Source: Sphingomonas sp. Root720 (GTDB lineage Bacteria; Pseudomonadota; Alphaproteobacteria; Sphingomonadales; Sphingomonadaceae). Taken from it: a DNA stretch of 64,000 nucleotides. Made by a program: the position numbers and the translations under genes. The notes under the pieces were generated by a model. That model was not told the origin of the DNA, ran no database searches, and saw nothing but the letters and a program-made list of their open reading frames with translations. The stretch lies in the NCBI RefSeq assembly GCF_001428605.1, contig NZ_LMID01000011.1:372001-436000 (forward strand), read 5' to 3'. This document shows positions 1-9,396 of this stretch, in pieces. Position 1 is the first letter of the stretch; each line of letters begins with the position of its first letter.

Positions 1-897
1 TTCCGATCGGCGCCGGGCGACGTCCATCAGCGGATGGCGCGCATTGACCAGCTCGACCAGATGGGCGCTGTTCACATGGGTGTAGATCTGCGTGGTGCCG
101 ATATCGGCATGGCCGAGCATCGTCTGCAGCGCGCGCAGGTCGGCGCCGCCCTCGAGCAGATGCGTGGCGAAGGCGTGGCGCAGCACGTGCGGGCTGATCC
201 GCTGCGGCGGTATGCCCGCCCCGGCGGCGAGCTCGCGGACCAGCTGGAACAGGCGCACGCGGCTGAGATGGCTGCGCCCCGACGGAAACAGCCAGGGCTG
301 GTCGGCGGGGACATGCTGGCCCCAGTCGGCGACCGACATGCGCGCCCGGTCGGAGATCGGCACCAGCCGCTCGCGCCCACCCTTGCCACGCAGGATCAGG
401 AAGGGCCGGTCGCCGCGCAGCGCATGGCGCGGCAGCGAGACGAGCTCGGTCGCGCGCAGGCCCGACCCGTAGAGAAGCTCGACCAGCGCGATCAGCCGGA
501 GGGTCAGCGGATCGGCATGACGGTCGCGTCGGCGATCCTCCAGCGTGTCGAACAGGCGCTCGATGTCACCATGCGACAGGACACGCGGCAAGGCCCGCTG
601 CACCGTGGGTCGCGGCAGCGCGTCGGAGGGATCGTCGCGCCGAAGGCCTTCCTCCTCGAGGAAGGCGAAGAAGCGCCGCAGGACCGACGACTTGCGGGCG
701 ACGCTGGTGCGGCTGAGCGCCATCCATTCGGCCCCGAGCTTCTGCAGCCCCACCTTGTCGGCATCGACCAGCGCGCCGTCGAGCACGTCGGACGCGCCGC
801 GCAGGTCGGATCCATAGGCGAGCAGCGTGTTCTTCGCCGCGCCGCCCTCGGCCGCGAGCATCTCCAGGAACTGGGAGATGGCCTCGGAATCCTTCAC
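1..897 (-). CDS. xerD: Tyrosine site-specific recombinase XerC/XerD (3' end cut by window edge)
   Basis: A DNA strand-exchange enzyme of the Xer type, expected to act at the chromosomal dif site to resolve dimers. The frame starts at a GTG (895-897) preceded by an AGGTGGG-like ribosome site and stays open for 299 codons to base 1, so only a few C-terminal residues are missing. An N-terminal SAM-like core-binding domain occupies about residues 1-95. The catalytic domain carries the full tyrosine-recombinase set: R148 (GLRATEL), K172 (RGKGGRERL), H237 and R240 (HVLRH), H263 (LGHADIG) and nucleophile Y272 (QIYTHV). Length fits XerC or XerD. I prefer XerD from its position beside aroK, but XerC is not excluded. 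It lies 97 bp downstream of, and in the same direction as, the secreted-protein gene. Confidence 0.9.
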   Translation of the reverse strand, partial: MKDSEAISQFLEMLAAEGGAAKNTLLAYGSDLRGASDVLDGALVDADKVGLQKLGAEWMALSRTSVARKSSVLRRFFAFLEEEGLRRDDPSDALPRPTVQRALPRVLSHGDIERLFDTLEDRRRDRHADPLTLRLIALVELLYGSGLRATELVSLPRHALRGDRPFLILRGKGGRERLVPISDRARMSVADWGQHVPADQPWLFPSGRSHLSRVRLFQLVRELAAGAGIPPQRISPHVLRHAFATHLLEGGADLRALQTMLGHADIGTTQIYTHVNSAHLVELVNARHPLMDVARRRSE

Positions 898-994
898 CTG
901 CCCACCTTCCGTTCGTGTCGAGCGACGCCGAGACAGGTTGCACCGGCCCCACGTCCCTCGATTTCGCTCGGAACGAACGGGCAGGGAAAAACCC

Positions 995-2800
995 TCAAAG
1001 CCGCGTCATCGCCTCCGCCGCGATCATCCGCGCCTCACCGTCGAGGCCGACATCGTGGAGCGCGCGGATCATCGTCGCGAACATCGCCGAGGACAGCCCG
1101 CCCCAGCTCGATCGCTGCATCCCCACCGCGACGAGCAGCGCCACGGTCGCCGGTTCCTTGCGGTCGGCGGCCTGGAGCAGCAGCCGGCCCCAGTTGCTGC
1201 GGTTGTCGAACCCGACCTGATATTCCTGCAGCAGGCGCATCTGCTGCTCGGTCTCCAACCGGTCGAGCCCGGCGAGCGCAGCCAGCAGCAGGCGCAGCTT
1301 CTGCGGATTCTCCTCGCTCCAGCGGTCGGCGACCGCAGACAGCCGGTCGGCCGATATGTCGACGACGGCCCGGGGCGTGCCGACCGCCAGGATCGCCCAG
1401 GCGTCGTCGCCCTTCCCGGCCGACATGCCCGCCACGACCGGCGCCCAGCTACCGGCCTTGCGATCGAGCCCCGCCGACATCATCGATCCGACGAGGTCGG
1501 CCGCGTCGGAGGCATGCTCGCTGTCGGGGACGATCCGCGCGGCCGCCCGCGCGGTCAGGATCAGCCCGGCATAATGATCGACGCGCTTGCCGTCGCCCAG
1601 CCCCTCGCCCGTCCAGAAGCCCCGCATCGCGGAAAGACGGGCGCCGTCGTCGGTGCCGACATAGCACATGCGCAGCCGCCCGCCGGGCGTGTCGCCGGTG
1701 AAGTCGTCGCTATCGTCAGCCGCCTGCGAATAGAGATCGACGAGCGCGGAGTTGGAGAAGACCCCGAGCCGCGCCGCCGTCATCGCCGCGTCGAGCCGTT
1801 CGGCGGGCGGCGTCATCGGCGCGCGCGCGCTCCAGGCGATCACCTGCGGACCGACCGTGCCGTAGAGATCGGCCGGGATGGTCAGGCCGAGCGCGCTCGC
1901 CATGCCGAAGCGCCACGCGGTGAGCTGGTTCACCCCGGTCCATTCGACGCTGACGCTGCGCCGGCCGGCGCCGTTGACGCCCATCATCCGTTCGGCCAGC
2001 TGGATATCGATCCCTCGCGGATCGCTGGCCCGGCGCCGCGCCTGATCCATCATCACGTCGGCGATCGCAGTGTCGCCCGACAGCGCTGAGCAGATCGCAC
2101 GCGCCATCGGCCAGATCGCCTCGCGGCTACGGATCGAACCGCCGTCGGCCAGCGCGCAGAGCCCCGCCGCATCGCCATTGGCGAGCGCGCTCTGCCCGGC
2201 GACCGCGTAGAGCTTGGCGTTGAAACGATCGACATCGACGCCCTGGACCAACATCCGCGCACCGTCGGCCTCGCCCATGCGCAGCAGCAGCCAGGCGCGT
2301 TCTGCCACCCAGTCGGGCGCCGAGACGTTCGCGGGGGTGCCCACCCGGGTCAGCAGCGCGCGCCGCAGCGTGATGGAGGCCCAGCGCGAGGTGATCGGCG
2401 CATCGAGCCGGCGCATCAGGGTCGACAGGAAGCGACCGTCGGTCGTGCCCCAGGCATTGGTGCCGAAGCCGGCGAAGGGCCCGACCATGTCGATCGAGCG
2501 CCGCGCCGAAGCCGGCAGTTCCTCGGCCGGCACGACCGGCGCCTCGGGCTCGGTCGAGGCGAAGATCGTCGGGTCGAGCGTCAGCGCGGGAACCGGCGCG
2601 GCGGCCGGCGCCGCAGACGCGGAGCCGGGTGCGGGCTGAACGGGCGCCGGGGCGGCCTGTTGCGGCCGGTTGGTAGGCCCGGGTTGGTTGCCGAAGCCCG
2701 GCGGCAGCAGCGATTCCTGCGCGAAGGCGGCCGCCGCGGCCAGTGCCGCCGCGCCCGCCGTCAGCGCGAAGATGGCCTTCTTACTGGGCGTGGGCTTCAT
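995..2800 (-). CDS. Secreted protein of unknown function, 601 aa
   Basis: Not recognised as a named family. Residues 1-27 form a classical signal peptide (lysine-rich start, alanine-rich core, cleavage near AFAQ). A Pro/Ala/Gln-rich linker follows to about residue 75. The rest is helical, alanine-rich sequence of the kind seen in TPR-like or solenoid repeats, with no evident catalytic motif. It is therefore probably periplasmic. The ATG overlaps the end of the small membrane-peptide ORF upstream by 20 bp, so the two are probably translationally coupled. xerD follows on the same strand. Its position between aroK and xerD suggests conserved synteny rather than transfer. Function is unknown. Confidence 0.75.
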   Translation of the reverse strand: MKPTPSKKAIFALTAGAAALAAAAAFAQESLLPPGFGNQPGPTNRPQQAAPAPVQPAPGSASAAPAAAPVPALTLDPTIFASTEPEAPVVPAEELPASARRSIDMVGPFAGFGTNAWGTTDGRFLSTLMRRLDAPITSRWASITLRRALLTRVGTPANVSAPDWVAERAWLLLRMGEADGARMLVQGVDVDRFNAKLYAVAGQSALANGDAAGLCALADGGSIRSREAIWPMARAICSALSGDTAIADVMMDQARRRASDPRGIDIQLAERMMGVNGAGRRSVSVEWTGVNQLTAWRFGMASALGLTIPADLYGTVGPQVIAWSARAPMTPPAERLDAAMTAARLGVFSNSALVDLYSQAADDSDDFTGDTPGGRLRMCYVGTDDGARLSAMRGFWTGEGLGDGKRVDHYAGLILTARAAARIVPDSEHASDAADLVGSMMSAGLDRKAGSWAPVVAGMSAGKGDDAWAILAVGTPRAVVDISADRLSAVADRWSEENPQKLRLLLAALAGLDRLETEQQMRLLQEYQVGFDNRSNWGRLLLQAADRKEPATVALLVAVGMQRSSWGGLSSAMFATMIRALHDVGLDGEARMIAAEAMTRL

Positions 2801-2918
2801 TCAGCATCGCCTTTTCGACCGTCACGGGCGGCTTTTCGGTGTTCACGAAACTCAGGGCCACCAGCGCCACGACGATGATGATGACGACACTCAACAGTAT
2901 GAAGCTGAACCGCGACAT
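2781..2918 (-). CDS. Small single-pass membrane peptide, 45 aa
   Basis: A short ORF starting at ATG 2918 behind a good AGAGGAAG ribosome site. Residues 4-24 form one strongly hydrophobic Val/Ile-rich segment, followed by a short polar tail. Its stop codon lies inside the first codons of the 601-aa secreted-protein gene (20-bp overlap), which implies coupled translation and perhaps a joint role in the envelope. No family is recognised. Coding status rests on the ribosome site, the membrane segment and the overlap. It is divergent from aroK. Confidence 0.6.
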   Translation of the reverse strand: MSRFSFILLSVVIIIVVALVALSFVNTEKPPVTVEKAMLNEAHAQ

Positions 2919-3012
2919 GGACTTCCTCTGATTCTGACGGGCCTTGGTTCGGACGGGCCCTGGTTCTGATGGGCAGGTTGCAATCGACGCGCTTTTGCCC
3001 GAGGGGGCGCCC

Positions 3013-3573
3013 ATGTGTATAGCCCTCGACGACATGCCGCAAAGCCTGCCTCCCAATCTCCCCCATTTTGACCGTCCGCTGGTCCTGATCGGGCTGATGG
3101 GCGCGGGCAAGTCGACGATCGGCAAGCGGCTCGCGGCGCGGGTCCATCTTCCCTTCGTCGACGCCGACCAGGAGATCGAGCGCGCGGCGGGGCTGACCAT
3201 AGCCGAGATTTTCGAGCGATTCGGCGAGAAGGAATTCCGCGACGGCGAGCGCCGGGTGATCGGCCGGCTGATCGACGGCAAGCCCAAGGTGATCGCGACC
3301 GGCGGCGGCGCCTTCATGCAGGAGGAAACCCGCGCTCTGATCCTCGACCGCGCCATCGCCGTCTGGCTCGACGCCGACATCGACGTGCTGGCCGACCGTG
3401 TCGGACGCCGCGAAGGTACCCGTCCGCTGCTGAAGGATCGCGACGCGCGCGAGGTGCTGGGCCAGCTCGCGGCGGTGCGGAACCCCGTCTATGCGCTGGC
3501 GCCGGTCCACATCCGCAGCCAGCCGTTGCCGCACGACGCGACGGTCGATGCGATCCTCAAGGCACTGACGTAA
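3013..3573 (+). CDS. aroK: Shikimate kinase
   Basis: Cytosolic enzyme that phosphorylates shikimate with ATP, step five of the chorismate pathway. From ATG 3013 (ribosome site GAGGGGG) the product has 186 residues, close to the family norm. The P-loop GLMGAGKST is at residues 27-35, the shikimate-binding Asp pair DAD at 50-52, the EFR arginine at 76, and GGGA at 97-100. A lid-like RPLL segment follows. In-frame TTG 2944 would give a longer, unlikely N-terminus; ATG 3034 is also possible. The stop codon overlaps the aroB start by one base (TAATG), so the two genes form a tight operon for consecutive branches of the same pathway. Confidence 0.95.
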   Translation: MCIALDDMPQSLPPNLPHFDRPLVLIGLMGAGKSTIGKRLAARVHLPFVDADQEIERAAGLTIAEIFERFGEKEFRDGERRVIGRLIDGKPKVIATGGGAFMQEETRALILDRAIAVWLDADIDVLADRVGRREGTRPLLKDRDAREVLGQLAAVRNPVYALAPVHIRSQPLPHDATVDAILKALT

Positions 3574-4682
3574 TGACCATAAGGGTTTCGCTGGGCGACC
3601 GCAGCTACGACATCACCATAGAGAATGGCGCGCTCGACCGGGCCGGCGAGCTGCTCGCAAGCTATGCCGCGCGCGGCCGCTTCATCGTCGTTACGGACAG
3701 AAATATCGTTCCCAATCAGCTCTATAGGCTGAAAACCTCACTGACCTCCGCAGGAATCGCCAGCGCCGTCGAGGTGCTGCCGGCAGGCGAGGCCACCAAG
3801 AGCTGGACGATGCTCGAGAAGCTCACCGACGCGCTGCTCAACTATGGGGTCGAACGCGGCGACACGGTGATCGCGTTGGGCGGCGGCGTGATCGGCGATC
3901 TCGTCGGCTTCGCCGCGTCGATCCTCAAGCGCGGCTGCCGCTTCGTGCAGGTGCCGACCACCTTGCTCGCCCAGGTCGATTCCTCGGTCGGCGGCAAGAC
4001 CGCGATCAACAGCAAGGCCGGCAAGAACCTGATCGGCGCCTTCTATCAGCCCGCCCATGTTCTTATCGACCCGACCACGCTCGACACGCTGCCGCCACGC
4101 GAAACCCGCGCGGGCTACGCCGAGGTGATCAAATATGGCCTGATCGACGATGCCGACTTCTTCGCCTGGTGCGAGGCGAACGGTGGTGCCCTGCTCGCCG
4201 GAGACCCGCAGGCGCGGACGATCGCGATCACGAGGAGCGTCGACGCCAAGGCCCGCATCGTCGGCGAGGACGAGCGCGAGACGAGCGGACGCCGCGCCCT
4301 GCTCAACCTCGGCCACACCTTCGGCCACGCGCTGGAGGCCGAGACCGGCTTCTCCGACCGGCTGCTCCATGGCGAGGCGGTCGCCGCGGGCATGGCGCTG
4401 GCCTTCCGCTTTTCGGCGGCCCAGGGGCTCTGCCCGGTCGAGGACGCCCGGCGGGTGAGCGCGCACATCCAGGCCGCGGGCCTGCCCGCCACGCTCCAGG
4501 CTGCCGGAATCGACGCCGGCGGCGCGAGGCTGGTCGGGCATATGATGCACGACAAGAAGATGGAGGGCGGCCGCCTGCCCTTCCTGCTCGCGCACGGGAT
4601 CGGCCGGACCTTTCTCGATAAGCAGGTCGACCTCGCCGCGGTCGAAGCCTTCCTGGAGCGGGAACGCATCGCCGCGGCCTGA
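3573..4682 (+). CDS. aroB: 3-dehydroquinate synthase
   Basis: NAD- and metal-dependent cyclisation of DAHP to 3-dehydroquinate, step two of the shikimate pathway. The 369-residue product has the usual full length. Visible family motifs are the NAD-binding GGGVIGDLVGF near residue 105, PTTLLAQVDSSVGGKTAIN near 130-148, the metal-site Glu in AEVIKYG near 190, and metal-site His residues in NLGHTFGHALE and LLHGEAV. The start overlaps the aroK stop by one base, so the two are co-translated. Nothing unusual is seen. Confidence 0.96.
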   Translation: MTIRVSLGDRSYDITIENGALDRAGELLASYAARGRFIVVTDRNIVPNQLYRLKTSLTSAGIASAVEVLPAGEATKSWTMLEKLTDALLNYGVERGDTVIALGGGVIGDLVGFAASILKRGCRFVQVPTTLLAQVDSSVGGKTAINSKAGKNLIGAFYQPAHVLIDPTTLDTLPPRETRAGYAEVIKYGLIDDADFFAWCEANGGALLAGDPQARTIAITRSVDAKARIVGEDERETSGRRALLNLGHTFGHALEAETGFSDRLLHGEAVAAGMALAFRFSAAQGLCPVEDARRVSAHIQAAGLPATLQAAGIDAGGARLVGHMMHDKKMEGGRLPFLLAHGIGRTFLDKQVDLAAVEAFLERERIAAA

Positions 4683-4754
4683 GCCGTTTCGGACTTTTCC
4701 GCAGGTTTGACCCGTCTCATTCCTTCGCTAGGCTGGCCAACGAGGGGAGAATCG

Positions 4755-5372
4755 GTGCTCGAGTTGCTCGCAGCCGGCGAAAACCTGGCATTCGTGATCG
4801 CGCTGGGAACGATGGTCCTGATCGGCCTGGTCGAGGCTGTCGGCCTGGGATCGGGCGCGTTCGGCCACGATCTCGACCTCGACGCCGATGGCGAATGGCT
4901 GGGCTGGCTCGGCTTCGGCCGGCTGCCCCTGCTGATGCTGCTTGTCGTCTTTCTCGCCTGCTTCGGCGTGATAGGGCTCGTCGGCCAGCAGCTGGCACTG
5001 TCGCATCTCGGCACGCTGTTGCCCGGCTGGGTCGCCATCCCCGCCGCCGGGGTCGCCGCCCTTCCCGCCACGGGCGGGATGGCCCGGCTGGTCGGCCGGA
5101 TCATGCCCCAGGACGAGACGACCGCGATCGGGATCGACCAGCTCGTCGGTCTCCACGCCGAAATCCTCGTCGGCACCGCAGCCCAGGGCTCGCCGGCCAA
5201 GGCGCGGGTCCGCGATTTCCACGGTCAGGCCCATTATGTCATGGTCGAGCCCGACAGCCCCGACGCCCGCTTCGCGGAAGGCGTGGAGGTCCTGCTCGTT
5301 CGCCGCGAAAACCACGTGTTCCGTGCCATTTCCAGTGATCGTCCGCCCTTCTCGCAATGGATAGACCGATGA
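4755..5372 (+). CDS. yqiJ: YqiJ-like inner-membrane protein with OB-fold tail (flotillin partner)
   Basis: A membrane protein of about 205 residues, with three hydrophobic segments in the first 120 residues and a soluble C-terminal portion that fits the NfeD/YqiJ OB-fold (motif ARVRDFHGQAHYVMVEP). The GTG at 4755 follows GAGGGGAG at proper spacing and gives the family length; an in-frame TTG at 4707 is less likely. It overlaps the flotillin gene by 4 bp (ATGA). YqiJ and YqiK of E. coli are paired in the same way, and such pairs organise membrane microdomains. The symbol is by homology of arrangement and length; the exact role is not shown by sequence. Confidence 0.8.
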   Translation: MLELLAAGENLAFVIALGTMVLIGLVEAVGLGSGAFGHDLDLDADGEWLGWLGFGRLPLLMLLVVFLACFGVIGLVGQQLALSHLGTLLPGWVAIPAAGVAALPATGGMARLVGRIMPQDETTAIGIDQLVGLHAEILVGTAAQGSPAKARVRDFHGQAHYVMVEPDSPDARFAEGVEVLLVRRENHVFRAISSDRPPFSQWIDR

Positions 5373-7090
5373 GCAACCTGCCTGCCACCACCAGTTCCGG
5401 CTTCCTCGACAGCGCGACGAGCATCTACGTCCTGGTGCCCGGCATCGCGGTCATCGCCCTGATCATCCTCGGCCTGATCATCGCCCGCCTGTATCGGCGC
5501 GCCTCCAAGGAGATCGCCTTCGTCCGCACCGGCTTCGGTGGGGAGAAGGTGGTGATGAACGGCGGCGCGCTGCTCCTGCCCGTCTTCCACGAAGCGATGC
5601 CCGTGAACATGAACACGGTGCGACTGGCGGTGGAGCGCAAGAATGCCGACGCGCTGATCACGCTCGACCGGCTCCGCATCGACGTGAAGGCGGAGTTCTA
5701 CGTCCGCGTAAGGCCCGACCGCGACGCCATCGCGATGGCGGCGCAGACGCTGGGCATGCGGACGATGCACTCGGAGAATCTGAAGGAGCTGGTCGAGGGC
5801 AAGTTCGTCGACGCGCTGCGGTCGGTCGCGGCGGGGATGACGATGAATCAGCTGCACGAGCAGCGCTCGGATTTCGTCCAGAAGGTGCAGCAGGTGTCGT
5901 CGGCCGACCTGGCGATGAACGGCCTCGAACTGGAATCGGTCTCTCTGACCGGTCTCGACCAGACCTCGATCGAGCATTTCAACGCGAACAACGCCTTCGA
6001 CGCCGAAGGCCTGACCAAGCTCACCGAGCAGATCGAGCTGCGCAAGAAGGCGCGCAACGACATCGAGCAGGACACCCGCGTCCAGATCGAGGCGAAGAAT
6101 CTGGAGGCCCAGCGCCAGTCCTTCCTGATCTCGCGCGACAACGAGTTCGCCCGGCTCGAACAGGAGCGCGAGATCGAGATGCGCCGCGCCGAGCAGATGT
6201 CCGAGATCGCGCGCCAGCAGTCCGAGCGGCAGCGCGAGGCCGAACAGGCACGCATCTCCGCCAAGCAGCTCACCGACGCCGCGCAGATCGAAGCCGATCG
6301 CGCGGTGCAGGAGGCGAAGATCGCGCAGACCCAGTCGCTGGAGATCGCCCGGCAGGAACAGCAGATCGCCGTCCAGAACAAGAGCCGCGAGGAAAGTCAG
6401 GCGAAGGCCGAGGCCGACAAGGCGCGGGCCGAAGCGGTCGCCGCCGAGGAGCAGGTGGTCACCGCGCGCGAGACGGAGATCGCCGAGCGCGCCAAGCGGA
6501 TCGAGCTGATCCAGGCCGCCAAGGAAGCCGAGCGCCAGGCGCTGGGCGTCAAGGTCGAGGCCGAAGCGGAGAAGCAGGCCGCCGCCGACCGCGCCGAGGC
6601 CGTGCGCGCCGCGGCCAAGGGCGAGGCCGAGGCCGAAAAGCTCCGTGCCGAAGCCTCGCGCGTGCGCTTCGAGGTCGAGGCCGCGGGCAAGCGCGCCGTC
6701 AACGAGGCCGCCAACCTGCTGTCGTCCGAGAATATCTCGCTGCAGGCCAAGCTCGAACTGCTCAAGGTGCTGCCCGACATCATCCGCGAAGCCGCCAGGC
6801 CGATGGAAGCGATCGATTCGATCAAGATCGTCCAGGTCGATGGCCTGACCGGTACCGGCGGCGCGGCCGGAGAGATCGCCTCGGCCGGCGGCGAGCAGAA
6901 TCTCGCGCAGTCGGCGGTCGCCGCGGCGCTGCGCTATCGGGCGCAGGCACCAGTGGTCGACGGACTGTTGAAGGAGCTCGGCCTCGACGGATCGTCGCTC
7001 GATTCGCTGGTGAAGGGCGCTGCCGCCGAACAGCCGGTAGCGACGCCCGCTCCGCCCCCCGCCCCAGCCGCTCCGAAGAAGCCGGACTGA
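5369..7090 (+). CDS. yqiK: Flotillin-family SPFH membrane scaffold (YqiK-like)
   Basis: A scaffold protein of about 573 residues. One N-terminal membrane anchor (Val/Ile-rich, residues about 17-40) precedes an SPFH/Band-7 domain to about residue 210. A long Ala/Glu/Lys/Gln-rich coiled coil with repeated EAE and ARAEA patterns follows, to about 450. The tail is Pro/Ala-rich. ATG 5369 forms an ATGA overlap with the yqiJ-like stop; an alternative ATG at 5357 also exists. Flotillins assemble oligomeric rafts at the inner membrane. The upstream YqiJ-like partner supports the assignment. No regulatory site is obvious; the intergenic region downstream holds hairpins. Confidence 0.9.
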   Translation: MSNLPATTSSGFLDSATSIYVLVPGIAVIALIILGLIIARLYRRASKEIAFVRTGFGGEKVVMNGGALLLPVFHEAMPVNMNTVRLAVERKNADALITLDRLRIDVKAEFYVRVRPDRDAIAMAAQTLGMRTMHSENLKELVEGKFVDALRSVAAGMTMNQLHEQRSDFVQKVQQVSSADLAMNGLELESVSLTGLDQTSIEHFNANNAFDAEGLTKLTEQIELRKKARNDIEQDTRVQIEAKNLEAQRQSFLISRDNEFARLEQEREIEMRRAEQMSEIARQQSERQREAEQARISAKQLTDAAQIEADRAVQEAKIAQTQSLEIARQEQQIAVQNKSREESQAKAEADKARAEAVAAEEQVVTARETEIAERAKRIELIQAAKEAERQALGVKVEAEAEKQAAADRAEAVRAAAKGEAEAEKLRAEASRVRFEVEAAGKRAVNEAANLLSSENISLQAKLELLKVLPDIIREAARPMEAIDSIKIVQVDGLTGTGGAAGEIASAGGEQNLAQSAVAAALRYRAQAPVVDGLLKELGLDGSSLDSLVKGAAAEQPVATPAPPPAPAAPKKPD

Positions 7091-7113
7091 AACGGGGCGT
7101 CGCCCTCTCTCGC

Positions 7114-7255
7114 CGTCATGCTGAACTTGTTTCAGCGTCCACTAGGCCGCGAAGACGGGTCAGGAGCTTGTCTCGAACCGGAGCAGCGGGAGCCGGAAGG
7201 CCATGACCCAGCGTCCCGGCGGATGATGAAACGCGTCCGGCACGACGCCGGTGTT
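7114..7255. other. Convergent intergenic region with hairpins (possible bidirectional terminator)
   Basis: Between the plus-strand flotillin gene and minus-strand DUF423 gene. It contains a short palindrome CTGAA-cttgt-TTCAG at 7121-7135, part of a phrase (GTCATGCTGAACTTG) that I know as common between sphingomonad genes. A longer imperfect hairpin lies at about 7224-7260, with arms GAAAC/GTTTC and CCGGC/GCCGG. There is no clear U-run. A role in transcription end is an inference. Confidence 0.35.
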
Positions 7256-7265
7256 TCGTCGGGTC

Positions 7266-7628
7266 TCAGCGTCCCCGCAGATAGACGATAGCGATCCAGG
7301 CCCAGCCGAGGATCATCGCCAGGCCACCCAGCGGGGTGACCGCGCCCAGCCAGCGCGGTCCGCCCAGCGCCATTGCGTAGAGCGTGCCCGAGAAGATCAG
7401 CGCGCCGAGCAGCATCAGCCCGGCCGCGCCTCGGCTCTTCGCCAGGATCACGAGGCCCGCAACCGCGTGGATCATCTGGTAATGTGCGCCGGTGCTCAGC
7501 CATTCGGCGGCCTTTCCACCGGCGCCGTGCGCGCCATAGGCGCCCGCGATCACCGCCACCGCGCCCGACAGCGCCAGCAGCGCCGCGAGCGGGTCCCCGG
7601 TCGTCCTACCCCGCGCCACTGTCGTCAT
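7266..7628 (-). CDS. DUF423 family small membrane protein
   Basis: A product of about 120 residues with four predicted membrane helices and the DUF423 hallmark AGAYGAHG near residue 30, followed by GAHYQMIHA. ATG 7628 lies inside the last codons of the antiporter gene (23-bp overlap), so translation is probably coupled. Family function is unknown; members are found in many proteobacteria. An upstream start at 7661 would add a soluble tail and lie deeper in the antiporter frame. It ends the NifU-like/antiporter/DUF423 operon. Confidence 0.85.
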   Translation of the reverse strand: MTTVARGRTTGDPLAALLALSGAVAVIAGAYGAHGAGGKAAEWLSTGAHYQMIHAVAGLVILAKSRGAAGLMLLGALIFSGTLYAMALGGPRWLGAVTPLGGLAMILGWAWIAIVYLRGR

Positions 7629-9396
7629 CCTCCCCGGCTTCGAGATCGAGCTTGCGATCATGGTTGAACATCATGTCGCGGCGCACGGTCAGGTCGCCCG
7701 CCGCGATCTGGGCCTCGAGCCGCGATCCGTCGCGCCGGCGATATTCCGCCTCGACCTTTTCGACATTGGCGTCGCTGACCCCGACCGCCTCGAGCGCCTC
7801 GCGGCCGAGCACAACCGCCGATTCGAACAGCTCGCGCACCGCGCCCGCTATGTCGAGCCGGGCGAGCACCATCATGTGGCGCCGGTCGAAGGCGCGGACC
7901 AGCACCGCGGCGTTGGGGAAGGCGCTGAGCACGGGCTGGAGCTGCGCCTTGCCCAGCCCGTCGCCATCCAGGCAGAAGATGATCGCCCGCGCCTGATCGG
8001 CGCCCGCCTGGCGAAGCAGATCGACCCGGGTGCCGTCGCCGTAGAAGACCTTCGATCCGAATTTCTCGGCGACGTCGATCTGCTCGGTCTCGTTGTCGAT
8101 CAGGCTGACCCGGATACCGGCGGCCATGAGCATCTGGGCGACCGTCTGGCCGAAGCGACCATAGCCGACGACGATCGCCGCCGGGCTCATGCCGCCGTCG
8201 GGACCGGGGCGCTCCTCATGGGTCGGTGGCGGGGTGAGGAAGCGGTTGGCGAACATCATCAGGAACGGGGTGGTCGCCATCGACAGGGTAACGATCGCGC
8301 CGAACAGGCTGGCCGCCTCGGGCCGGATCAACAGCGCCTCGTTCGCCTGCGCGAACAGGACGAAGGCGAACTCGCCACCCTGGCTGAGCAGCAGGCCGAA
8401 GCCGAGCGCGCCGCGGTTCGACACGCCGAACAGCTTGGCGACGCCGAACATGACGGTCGTCTTGGTCGCGACGACGGCCATCGCCATTGCGATCACGAAC
8501 AGCGGGCGTTCGGCGATGACGTGCAGGTCGAGCAGCATGCCGACCGCGATGAAGAACAGGCCGAGCAGGATCGTCCGGAACGGCTCTACGTCGGCCTCCA
8601 ACTCATGCCGGTAGGGCGAGTCGGCCAGCATCACGCCGGCGACGAAGGCGCCCAGCGCGGTCGACAGGTGGAGCGCTTCCATCACCGCGGCGCTGGCCAG
8701 CACCGTGAACAGGCCCGCCGCGACGAACAGCTCGCGTTCCCCCAGCCGGCCGACGAGACGGAACAGCGGGTTGATGACGAAGCGCCCCGCGAGCACGAGC
8801 CCGGACACCGCCACGACCGTATAGACACCGAGCAGCCAGCCTGGCGGCGCATCGGGCGCGGGCGGCGTCCGCGACAGCGCGGCGATGATCGTGATCAGCG
8901 GGATCAGCGACAGGTCCTGGAACAGAAGTACCGAGAAGGCGCGTTCGCCCGAGGGCGTGTTCATCCGCCCGGCCGAGCGCAGCATGGGCAGCACCTGTGC
9001 TGTGGACGATAGCGCGAGCGGCAGGCCGAGCGCGATCGCGGCCGCGGGGGTGAAGGCCGTACCGAAATAGATCACCGCACTGAGCGCGATGCCGCATGTC
9101 ACGACCTGCAGCAGCCCGAGGCCGAAAATGTCGCGGCGCAGGCGCCATAACCGGTTGGGATTGAGTTCGAGGCCGACCAGGAACAGCAGCAGGACGATAC
9201 CGAGTTCGGCGATGCCGAGCTTCGATTCGGCGTCGCCGATCAGCCCGAACCCCTGCGGGCCGATCGCTGCGCCGGCGACGAGATAGCCGAGCGTGGCGCC
9301 GAGCCCGAGCCGCCGGAAGATCAGGACCGAGACGATCGCCGCGCCGAGCAGCAGCACGCCGTCGCGCAGCAGCAAAGGATCCGCCGCCTCGCTCAA
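7606..9396 (-). CDS. Kef-type cation:proton antiporter (CPA2) with TrkA-N domain
   Basis: A 596-residue inner-membrane transporter. Residues 1-385 hold about twelve hydrophobic helices with CPA2 motifs (GLELNP, STAQVL, SQGGEFAFVLF). A cytosolic RCK/TrkA-N domain begins near residue 400 with the nucleotide-binding VVGYGRFGQ. The acidic C-terminus (EAGEDDDSG) is short. It resembles KefB/KefC potassium efflux systems gated by glutathione adducts or pH, but the ancillary KefG/KefF partner is not present, so I leave the symbol empty. Translation begins at TTG 9396 in a TTGA overlap with the NifU-like gene. Confidence 0.88.
   Translation of the reverse strand: MSEAADPLLLRDGVLLLGAAIVSVLIFRRLGLGATLGYLVAGAAIGPQGFGLIGDAESKLGIAELGIVLLLFLVGLELNPNRLWRLRRDIFGLGLLQVVTCGIALSAVIYFGTAFTPAAAIALGLPLALSSTAQVLPMLRSAGRMNTPSGERAFSVLLFQDLSLIPLITIIAALSRTPPAPDAPPGWLLGVYTVVAVSGLVLAGRFVINPLFRLVGRLGERELFVAAGLFTVLASAAVMEALHLSTALGAFVAGVMLADSPYRHELEADVEPFRTILLGLFFIAVGMLLDLHVIAERPLFVIAMAMAVVATKTTVMFGVAKLFGVSNRGALGFGLLLSQGGEFAFVLFAQANEALLIRPEAASLFGAIVTLSMATTPFLMMFANRFLTPPPTHEERPGPDGGMSPAAIVVGYGRFGQTVAQMLMAAGIRVSLIDNETEQIDVAEKFGSKVFYGDGTRVDLLRQAGADQARAIIFCLDGDGLGKAQLQPVLSAFPNAAVLVRAFDRRHMMVLARLDIAGAVRELFESAVVLGREALEAVGVSDANVEKVEAEYRRRDGSRLEAQIAAGDLTVRRDMMFNHDRKLDLEAGEDDDSGAG

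Noticed and set aside
34-1701. Long plus-strand open frame across xerD and the secreted-protein gene
   Set aside because: It is antisense to two well-supported genes, is Arg/Pro/Ala-rich in the manner of GC-rich shadows, and crosses the gene boundary.
7660-9012. 450-codon plus-strand open frame opposite the antiporter
   Set aside because: Antisense shadow; rich in His, Arg and Gln without any domain.
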